In this document: one piece after another, positions 1 to 4,613 of the stretch | Layout: the number at the start of each line of letters is the position of its first letter | Position numbering within the stretch: the stretch's first letter is position 1 | NCBI GenBank assembly: GCA_024222485.1 | Contig: JAAEPJ010000161.1 | Coordinates: forward strand, 1-6,836 | From: a bacterium | GTDB lineage: Bacteria > RUG730 > JAAEPJ01 | DNA length: 6,836 nucleotides | Direction: 5' to 3' | Position numbers and translations under genes: made by a program | Notes under the pieces: generated by a model | Databases searched by the model: none | What the model saw: only the letters and a program-made list of their open reading frames with translations | What the model was told of the DNA's origin: nothing

Positions 1-203
1 AGCATTAAAAAAAGGCAATACACGAATAGAAATAGCCACTTGTGATACCTCAAAATCTCACCGAAACATAGCATTAAGCTCGTCAATAAATCCAAGTTCC
101 AATAAGCGAGATAAGCAAAATCCTGACAATTGTATAGGGTCTCCTGAGAAGAGTCGAACTAGGCGAAGCTGAAATATTTTTTGCCGAAAAAGAAGTAAAA
201 AGT
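1..203. other. Window edge, no gene recognised
   Basis: I could not assign a gene here. One plus-strand frame is open from base 2 to a TGA at 170-172, but its translation matches no family I know and it has no visible start within the window. The frame of the downstream ORF is open back to a TAG at 135-137, so codons between 138 and 203 may belong to that ORF's ancestral gene. A minus-strand open frame also crosses 58-318, with no ribosome binding site or recognisable product. The segment could be decayed mobile-element or integrase DNA, but nothing in it proves that. Confidence 0.4.
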
Positions 204-1367
204 TTGCTAGAAGATGTAATAACTCTATCAAAAAAGGCAGATTCAAAGTTTGCAAATTTGAGGTTAAAAAATATGGTAAATGAAATAATTTACGATCATA
301 AAAATATAGAGATAGCATTTAAATATCCATTATATTTAAAAGATGGCAAAAATGTAGACCGAGCGGAACTGCCACCTGCAAGGAGGCGGTGCAGCGAGGC
401 AAGCCTTGGGAGCGAAGAAAAGCATATGAGCTTAGAAAAAAAAGTTTTGATGGTAGAGATGCTTAATTCAAAAAAAATGGAAGGAAAAGGATTGTTGAAG
501 AAAAAGAGAGAGAGGGAAGAATTGAAAGATCAGGAACAAATTTGTAGAGACGATGCCCGAGCGGAAATGCCGACAGGATGGAGGCGGTGGAGCGAGGGCA
601 AAAATCTAATTAATCAACCATCAAATTATAATTTCAAATTCAAGTCTCAAAATGTGGAAAGCTCAATCAAGATTGAGGCAGGAAATAAAAAATATCATCT
701 CAACAGTTTTGAGAAGAACCCCAATGGCAAAAATATAATTAATCAACCATCAAATTATGATTTTAAATCCAAGGCTCAAAATGTGGAAAGCTCAATCAAG
801 ATTGAGAAAGGAAATAAAAAATATCATCTCAACAGTTTTGAGAAGAACCCTAACGACAAAAATATAATTGATAGTCAAGAGGCAGAAACTTTTAGCGACG
901 ACAGCCGAGCGGAAATGCCGACAGAAAGGAGGCGGTGGAGCGAGGCTCAAAATATAATTAATGAATTATCAGCGGTGCAAATTTCAAGACTTGAAAGGAA
1001 CAGCAAAAATATAACTAATGGATTATCAGCGGTAAAAATTTCAAGACTTGAACAAATAGGAAAAAATAGAAAAAGTAAAATTCTAAAATCATTGAATCAA
1101 TCATCTTCAATTTATCAAGAAAAACAAACAATAAACCAAATTGGATTTATTACTAAAAATGATAAAAGTTTAAAAGTTGATTGTGTAAATAATAGATTGA
1201 ATTATGAAGAAGCAAATGGAGATCAAATCTCTGCTGAAGTATTTAAGGAGTACAAATATAAAGCGGGTGACGAGAATCGAACTCGTGTGGCCAGCTTGGA
1301 AGGCTGGAGCTTTACCCCTAAGCTACACCCGCTTATTTTGGACAGAGTAGGATTCGAACCTACGTAG
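204..1367 (+). CDS. Repeat-built hypothetical ORF, possibly a pseudogene
   Basis: This is a 387-codon open frame of unknown function, rich in Lys, Asn, Glu and Ser, with no signal peptide, membrane segment or known domain. The nominal start is TTG at 204 without a good ribosome binding site. ATG at 273 is a better candidate, with GAGG at 260-263 nine bases upstream. Residues 1-46 look like a helix followed by a strand (KNIEIAFKYPL) and weakly recall serine-recombinase C-termini. The rest is modular: 41-bp GC-rich elements encode residues about 52-65, 118-131 and 234-247 (type RAEMPTxxRRWSEA), a 43-residue tandem duplication covers 132-217, and a 19-residue duplication covers 249-286. Every module keeps the frame. 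From about residue 353 the frame is antisense to tRNA-Gly and then tRNA-Tyr (GDENRTRV and DRVGFEPT are typical antisense-tRNA peptides), so the natural C-terminus is probably lost. It may be a real repeat protein, a truncated gene or a decayed one. Confidence 0.35.
   Translation: MLEDVITLSKKADSKFANLRLKNMVNEIIYDHKNIEIAFKYPLYLKDGKNVDRAELPPARRRCSEASLGSEEKHMSLEKKVLMVEMLNSKKMEGKGLLKKKREREELKDQEQICRDDARAEMPTGWRRWSEGKNLINQPSNYNFKFKSQNVESSIKIEAGNKKYHLNSFEKNPNGKNIINQPSNYDFKSKAQNVESSIKIEKGNKKYHLNSFEKNPNDKNIIDSQEAETFSDDSRAEMPTERRRWSEAQNIINELSAVQISRLERNSKNITNGLSAVKISRLEQIGKNRKSKILKSLNQSSSIYQEKQTINQIGFITKNDKSLKVDCVNNRLNYEEANGDQISAEVFKEYKYKAGDENRTRVASLEGWSFTPKLHPLILDRVGFEPT
359..399 (+). repeat. GC-rich 41-bp palindromic element, copy R1
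   Basis: This is the first and most divergent of three 41-bp copies that start CCGAGCGGAA and end GCGAGG, set in AT-rich DNA. Bases 10-15 (ACTGCC) can pair with 27-32 (GGCGGT) with one G-U pair. GC pairs at 5-6/36-37 and CC/GG at the ends complete an imperfect hairpin. In the host frame it reads RAELPPARRRCSEA. It differs from R2 at about eight positions, mostly in the loop. Unlike R2 and R3, its immediate flanks do not extend the stem. Confidence 0.75.
557..597 (+). repeat. GC-rich 41-bp palindromic element, copy R2
   Basis: This second copy has exactly the same length as R1 and R3 and differs from R3 only in the loop (GAT versus AAA at element positions 21-23). In the host frame it reads RAEMPTGWRRWSEG, preceded by Asp-Asp-Ala. 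Three flanking bases on each side (TGC at 554-556, GCA at 598-600) extend the terminal CC/GG pairing to five base pairs. It starts 198 bases (66 codons) after R1, so both are read in the same frame. Confidence 0.8.
597..854 (+). repeat. Tandem 129-bp duplication (2 copies plus a stub)
   Basis: Bases 597-725 and 726-854 are direct tandem copies with a period of exactly 129 bp (43 codons). They differ at about nine positions. The encoded peptides run from GKN(L/I)INQPSNY to NSFEKNPN and differ at five residues (L/I, N/D, F/S, S/A, A/K); three of the base changes are silent. A third copy begins at 855 (GACAAAAATATAATT) and is lost after about 16 bases. The array directly abuts R2. Direct tandem units without unique spacers rule out a CRISPR array. 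Confidence 0.9.
905..945 (+). repeat. GC-rich 41-bp palindromic element, copy R3
   Basis: This third copy is nearly identical to R2. It reads RAEMPTERRRWSEA in the host frame and is preceded by Asp-Asp-Ser. Flanking AG (903-904) and CT (946-947) extend the terminal stem by two pairs, using different bases from those flanking R2. It starts 348 bases (116 codons) after R2, again in frame. The following sequence is the A/T-rich AATATAATTAAT linker that also follows R2. Confidence 0.8.
948..1061 (+). repeat. Tandem 57-bp duplication (2 copies)
   Basis: Bases 948-1004 and 1005-1061 are direct copies with a 57-bp period (19 codons). They encode QNIINELSAVQISRLERNS and then KNITNGLSAVKISRLEQIG. The first two thirds of the unit are well conserved and the last 12 bases have diverged. 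The array begins immediately after R3, just as the 129-bp array begins immediately after R2. Both arrays open with the same CAAAAATATAAYTAAT-type segment. Confidence 0.85.
1262..1332 (-). tRNA. tRNA-Gly(TCC)
   Basis: The minus strand folds into a full cloverleaf. The acceptor stem is GCGGGTG/CACCCGC with discriminator T. The anticodon stem is CCAGC/GCTGG with loop CTTCCAA, giving anticodon TCC. The T arm is ACGAG-TTCGATT-CTCGT. CCA is not encoded, so a CCA-adding enzyme must finish the 3' end. It is the last of three tRNAs on this strand, 6 bp after tRNA-Tyr. Downstream is AT-rich and overlaps the antisense repeat ORF; a small GAGAT-CAA-ATCTC hairpin at 1219-1231 is the only nearby terminator-like structure and is weak. 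Confidence 0.97.
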
Positions 1368-1422
1368 TGCGTAGCACGACAGATTTACAGTCTGTTACCT
1401 TTAGCCACTCGGTCATCTGTCC
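1339..1422 (-). tRNA. tRNA-Tyr(GTA)
   Basis: This is a class II tRNA with a long variable arm (GTGC-TAC-GCAC). The acceptor stem is GGACAGA/TCTGTCC with discriminator A. The anticodon stem is ACAGA/TCTGT with loop CTGTAAA, giving anticodon GTA. The T arm is GTAGG-TTCGAAT-CCTAC. The 84-nt length suits bacterial tRNA-Tyr. CCA is not encoded. It lies between tRNA-Thr (60 bp upstream) and tRNA-Gly (6 bp downstream) and is probably co-transcribed with both. Confidence 0.97.
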
Positions 1423-1482
1423 AAATTTAATATTAAAAAATAACAATTAAATCTAGTATAGAGAAAAAAATTATCTAATAAA

Positions 1483-1555
1483 AGCCCAGGATAAGATTCG
1501 AACTTACGGCCTGCTATTTACAAGACAGCTGCTCTACCAACTGAGCTACCTGGGC
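1483..1555 (-). tRNA. tRNA-Thr(TGT)
   Basis: This is the first tRNA of the cluster. The acceptor stem is GCCCAGG/CCTGGGC with discriminator T. The D arm is GCTCAGTTGGTAGAGC. The anticodon stem is GCTGT/ATAGC (one G-U pair) with loop CTTGTAA, giving anticodon TGT, which reads ACA. The T arm is GTAAG-TTCGAAT-CTTAT. CCA is not encoded. It starts about 12 nt after the expected transcription start of the consensus promoter at 1574-1602. Thr(TGT)-Tyr(GTA)-Gly(TCC) is the same order as E. coli thrU-tyrU-glyT upstream of tufB. Confidence 0.97.
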
Positions 1556-1573
1556 TTTTGTAAAAGTAAAAGA

Positions 1574-1602
1574 ATTATATTTTTTGGGTGTAATATTGTC
1601 AA
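1574..1602 (-). promoter_or_regulatory. Consensus sigma70 promoter of the tRNA cluster
   Basis: On the minus strand, TTGACA (1602-1597) and TATAAT (1579-1574) match the -35 and -10 consensus at all twelve positions and are separated by the optimal 17 bp. The expected start, about 7 nt past the -10, is near 1567, leaving a leader of roughly 12 nt before tRNA-Thr. A 13-base palindrome, ATGATT-A-AATCAT (1610-1622), sits just upstream of the -35 box in an A/T-rich stretch that could act as an UP element or binding site; that role is inferred. There is no GC-rich discriminator of the stringent-control type. Confidence 0.9.
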
Positions 1603-1670
1603 GAAAATAATGATTAAATCATAGCTTAGAAATTTTCCCAAACAAAAAACAAAACAGATGACAAGAAATT

Positions 1671-1796
1671 TCCTCAATATAAAAAAATTACTCTGCTACA
1701 TTTGAGGACCAAGTTAGATCTTATCAATTCAAGAACTCCATTTAAAAGATAAGTCTAGAAACAGCCACTTCCAAGTAGAAAAATCTATATTTTCTA
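1671..1796. repeat. Three inverted repeats downstream of rsmB
   Basis: Three consecutive AT-rich inverted repeats lie between the rsmB stop and the tRNA promoter. The first is TCCTCAA (1671-1677) with TTGAGGA (1702-1708). The second is TAGATCTTATC (1715-1725) with GATAAGTCTA (1748-1757), ten pairs and one bulged base. The third is TAGAAAA (1776-1782) with TTTTCTA (1790-1796), starting five bases from the rsmB stop. None is a classic GC-rich stem followed by a U-run. They may attenuate read-through from the rsmB operon or stabilise its 3' end. The rest of 1603-1800 shows no gene. Confidence 0.4.
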
Positions 1797-1800
1797 GTTC

Positions 1801-2997
1801 TTAACTCTTCAATAATTTTACAAAGTAAAAACCTATAAACTTTTGTTCTTGCTCAAGCGTAAACTCCGAAAATTCTTTTAAAAATCCCGTAATAACATCA
1901 GAAGTTTCTTCCTGAGAAATCGTACAAACCGAATAAACTAAAACCCCACCAACAGCTAATAAGTCTGCAGATCTTTTAAGCATTTCTAGTTGGAGCTTAG
2001 CAAACGCCTTAAAATCTTTATCCAAATATTTCGCATCCACATGTTTATTAAGCACACCGAGACCTGAACATGGAGCATCGAGAATAATTTTATTAAATTT
2101 TAATTCTTTGGTCTGCAACTTAAATTTCAGAAAATCTGTCTTTAGCAAATTAACATTTTTAATCCCCAACCGCTTAATATTTTCTTCAAGTTTTTTAATC
2201 TTTACCTCTGAAACATCACAGGCTGTAATCCTTGCCTTATTCCCTGTAATAGAAGCAATAGCCGCCAGTTTTCCTCCAGGACTAGAACAACAGTCCAAAA
2301 TATTATCACCCGCTCTAGGTTTAAGCGCATCACAAGCCATTTGTGAGGCAATATCTTGGACAAAAAACTCTCCTTTTTCAATACCTAAAAGATCCGGAGC
2401 AAAATACCCATCAACAGTATCCGCAATTTTATTAAAATTAAGCGTTTCAATCTTAATTTTATTTACTCGCACAGCTAACTTAGGTTTTTTATTAAAATAA
2501 ATACAAAACCTTACAACAGCCATCTGCCCAAACTTGTCTATTAAATAATCAACCAATTTTTGAGGGTAAGAATAACGGATACTCAGTTTTTCTGCAAATG
2601 ACAAATGATTCAAAAGTCTTTTCAGTGGTCTCTCAAGATTCCTTAACTTTGCATTGATAAAGCCTACGGCAAAATTTAATTTTAGCTCTTTTGCAAGGTT
2701 GCAAGCTTCATTGACAATGGCATGCTTTTTATTCCTGCTAAAAAATAGCTCATAGGTCGCAATAAGAAGAATAATTTTAACCTTAGGGTTTGTTTTTTTT
2801 AAAGCGAGTGCATATTCTAAAAAAAGCTTATTTTGCATCACGCCATAAGCAGTTTTTTTAATAGCAATAATTCTTTGTTTATTATCTATCCCTAAAATTT
2901 CTTTTTTAAACGAATTTTTTAAAGAATCTTTTTGAAAGGAAACCTTAGCTAAAATATTAAAAGACTGTCGACGATAACTTATCTCAGAACTCTTCAT
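1801..2997 (-). CDS. rsmB: 16S rRNA (cytosine-C5)-methyltransferase RsmB
   Basis: RsmB (Sun/Fmu) uses S-adenosylmethionine to make m5C967 (E. coli numbering) in 16S rRNA. Residues about 5-130 form the NusB-like RNA-binding domain. The Rossmann-fold methyltransferase domain follows from about 200, with the lead-in FVQDIASQMA at 211-220. The SAM-binding motif is LDCCSSPGGK at 234-243, where the usual form is D-x-C-A-A-P-G-G-K. Motif IV is DAPCSGLGVL (Cys310), and motif VI is YSVCTISQEE, with Cys358 as the expected catalytic nucleophile. At 398 residues it is shorter than the usual 430 or so; the C-terminal loop before the final strand (IGFYFVKLL) is trimmed. ATG at 2997 overlaps the DUF116 stop as ATGA, indicating translational coupling. 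The stop is TAA. It is the last protein gene before the tRNA cluster on this strand. Confidence 0.93.
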   Translation of the reverse strand: MKSSEISYRRQSFNILAKVSFQKDSLKNSFKKEILGIDNKQRIIAIKKTAYGVMQNKLFLEYALALKKTNPKVKIILLIATYELFFSRNKKHAIVNEACNLAKELKLNFAVGFINAKLRNLERPLKRLLNHLSFAEKLSIRYSYPQKLVDYLIDKFGQMAVVRFCIYFNKKPKLAVRVNKIKIETLNFNKIADTVDGYFAPDLLGIEKGEFFVQDIASQMACDALKPRAGDNILDCCSSPGGKLAAIASITGNKARITACDVSEVKIKKLEENIKRLGIKNVNLLKTDFLKFKLQTKELKFNKIILDAPCSGLGVLNKHVDAKYLDKDFKAFAKLQLEMLKRSADLLAVGGVLVYSVCTISQEETSDVITGFLKEFSEFTLEQEQKFIGFYFVKLLKS

Positions 2998-3530
2998 GAA
3001 AGTTTTTCCAGTACAGCCTCAAATTCCTTGATATCAAGAGTTGTATTAACGCATGGACCATTGGGCCTTTTATTTAAAATACCATACACCATGAAAGGAT
3101 AGGCATCATAAATGCCCGTAGCAAGATCTCGTTCACACGCACAAGCAACAACAAAGTCAGGTCTTTCTTCTCTAATAGCTTTGCGTGCTAGCGTGCCACC
3201 TGTTGCGACAGCTACTGGGATCTTAGTTTTATCTTGGATATCTACAAAATCCTTAATCACACACTTCCCACAACTGGCACAGTTTTTAATACTTTTCGTT
3301 ATTCTAAAAACACAGTCATCAAACTGTAAACAATGAGGTAAGAGAATCAAAATTTTAGGATTTAGCGGCAGATTCTTAATTAAAGGAAACAGGAGCGTAT
3401 TATTTAATTTAATAAAAAGAGCTTGCCAAGGCTCTCGTCTTTTAGGAAAGATAAAGCTGACCAACTGCATCAAAGGATAAAAAAAATAAACGATTAAAAA
3501 TCTAAATAAAAAATATAATTTTATTTTCAA
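2994..3530 (-). CDS. DUF116 family membrane-anchored Cys-rich protein
   Basis: This protein belongs to the uncharacterised DUF116 family; its biochemical role is unknown. Residues 5-28 are hydrophobic and probably form an N-terminal membrane anchor, with the rest likely cytoplasmic. Family hallmarks in order are LLPHCLQ (63-69), the cluster NCASCGKC (Cys84, 87, 90), VAVATGGTLARKAI (106-119), ACACERDLATGI (129-140) and NKRPNGPCVNT (153-163). Eight cysteines (67, 73, 84, 87, 90, 130, 132, 160) suggest binding of a metal or iron-sulfur cluster, which is inference. The start is TTG at 3530, chosen because GAGGAG (3538-3543) lies 7 nt upstream. The gene follows fmt by 78 nt and its TGA overlaps the rsmB ATG, so it is probably co-expressed with translation genes. 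A fmt-DUF116-rsmB order also occurs in other lineages as I recall, hinting at a link to RNA or translation, but this is unproven. Confidence 0.9.
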   Translation of the reverse strand: MKIKLYFLFRFLIVYFFYPLMQLVSFIFPKRREPWQALFIKLNNTLLFPLIKNLPLNPKILILLPHCLQFDDCVFRITKSIKNCASCGKCVIKDFVDIQDKTKIPVAVATGGTLARKAIREERPDFVVACACERDLATGIYDAYPFMVYGILNKRPNGPCVNTTLDIKEFEAVLEKLS

Positions 3531-3537
3531 CAGGTTT

Positions 3538-3543
3538 CTCCTC
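3538..3543 (-). promoter_or_regulatory. Ribosome binding site for the DUF116 TTG start
   Basis: The minus strand reads GAGGAG, then seven bases, then TTG at 3530-3528. This strong match to the anti-Shine-Dalgarno sequence fixes the unusual TTG initiation codon. No in-frame ATG lies close by before the hydrophobic segment. Confidence 0.75.
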
Positions 3544-3608
3544 TAAAATTCTCTAAAAAATCATTTTCAAACAAAGTGATATTTATTAAATTAGTCTAAC
3601 GGCTAAAA

Positions 3609-4607
3609 TTATTCAAAAATATCCCCTTGGTTAATTCTACGACCTAAATGAAACTCATATCCAGAGACAATCTTATGCCCTTCAAGCTGCACATCCTTTA
3701 TCCAAATGGCTCCATGTCCACATTTAACTAATATCCCTTTTTTTTTGGAGATCCCCAACACTTCCCCTGGGACATTTCCCTCTTCTTCAACATACTTTAT
3801 TTTGGGGGAGAAGAGCTTAACAATTTTTAACGAATCAGCGGTATCAAGATAAGTAAAACTACTTGGCCAAGGATAAAAACCTCTAATCTTATTATAAACC
3901 TCTACACTTGTCTGATTCCATTTAATAACACCATTTTTCTTTTTAAGTTTTGGAGCATCTGTTACCTGATTTTCATCTTGAGATAGTGGCTTAAAATTTG
4001 GATCCTTTATTTTTAAAAGGCTATCTTTTAAAACATCAACACCTAAGACTGATAATTTTTGCAAAAGAGTCTCTGCATTATCACTGTCTTTTATTTCAAT
4101 TTCTTTGGCGTCAATAATATCTCCGGCATCCATCCTACTACTCAAATAAAAACAAGTAACACCTGTTTTCTTATCCCCATTCACGATCACCCAGTTAACA
4201 GGTGCAGCACCTCGATATTTTGGCAATAAAGAAAAATGAATATTAATCGTTTTATACCTAGGGATCTCAATAATATTATCGGGCACTTTATGTCCATAGG
4301 CAACCGTTATAATCAAATCTGGCTTTAACCTTTCAACCTGTTTAACAATATTAACACTTTTTAATGAATTAGGCTGAAAAATTTTCAGGCTATAACTGCC
4401 AGCAGCAATCTTAACAGCCGAAGCGCGCATCTTTAACTTTCTGCCTGCAGGTAAATCAGCGGCAGTAAAAACAGCAACAACATTTACATTCTCTATTAAG
4501 TATTCAAGGAAAGGCACTGATACTGCGGGTGTTCCCATAAAGATAACACGCAATTTTTTATTATTTTTATTAAATTTTTTTAATATTTTCTCAACAATAT
4601 TTTTCAT
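3609..4607 (-). CDS. fmt: Methionyl-tRNA formyltransferase
   Basis: Fmt transfers the formyl group of 10-formyltetrahydrofolate to Met-tRNA(fMet), enabling initiation with formylmethionine. The N-terminal Rossmann domain starts at RVIFMGTP (20-27). The tRNA-contacting loop is LPAGRKLKMRAS (52-63). The catalytic region is INIHFSLLPKYRGAAP (121-136) with Asn122 and His124, followed by RMDAGD (158-163) with the conserved Asp160. The C-terminal barrel-like domain (about 225-330) carries KIRGFYPWPSSFTY. ATG at 4607 lies 6 nt after the malQ stop and gives an 18-residue Lys/Asn-rich extension. The in-frame TTG at 4553-4551 would give MRVIFMGTP, the usual family N-terminus, but has no obvious ribosome binding site, so ATG with translational coupling to malQ is also credible. 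The stop is TAA. Length is normal for the family (about 315 without the extension). Confidence 0.95.
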   Translation of the reverse strand: MKNIVEKILKKFNKNNKKLRVIFMGTPAVSVPFLEYLIENVNVVAVFTAADLPAGRKLKMRASAVKIAAGSYSLKIFQPNSLKSVNIVKQVERLKPDLIITVAYGHKVPDNIIEIPRYKTINIHFSLLPKYRGAAPVNWVIVNGDKKTGVTCFYLSSRMDAGDIIDAKEIEIKDSDNAETLLQKLSVLGVDVLKDSLLKIKDPNFKPLSQDENQVTDAPKLKKKNGVIKWNQTSVEVYNKIRGFYPWPSSFTYLDTADSLKIVKLFSPKIKYVEEEGNVPGEVLGISKKKGILVKCGHGAIWIKDVQLEGHKIVSGYEFHLGRRINQGDIFE

Positions 4608-4613
4608 AAATTT

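Noticed and set aside
58-318. 86-codon open frame on the minus strand
   Set aside because: It has no ribosome binding site or recognisable family, overlaps the plus-strand ORF region, and its composition (Leu/Phe-rich) is what the complement of Lys/Glu-rich AT-rich DNA produces.
597-1061. CRISPR array
   Set aside because: The units are contiguous direct tandem repeats without unique spacers, the GC-rich elements are irregularly spaced, and no cas gene is present.
1219-1231. Intrinsic terminator of the tRNA cluster
   Set aside because: GAGAT-CAA-ATCTC is only a 5-bp stem without a proper U-run on the minus strand; it is too weak to annotate separately.
1-1261. tuf or a fourth tRNA downstream of tRNA-Gly
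   Set aside because: No EF-Tu motif or cloverleaf could be found on the minus strand in this stretch.
1263-1367. Genuine C-terminal protein domain of the repeat ORF
   Set aside because: The translation is exactly the antisense of tRNA-Gly and tRNA-Tyr, a well-known annotation artefact.
2108-2500. 130-codon plus-strand open frame
   Set aside because: It is antisense to the conserved methyltransferase core of rsmB and has no independent support.
3112-3336. 74-codon plus-strand open frame
   Set aside because: It is antisense to the conserved DUF116 cysteine region, so it is a shadow of that gene.
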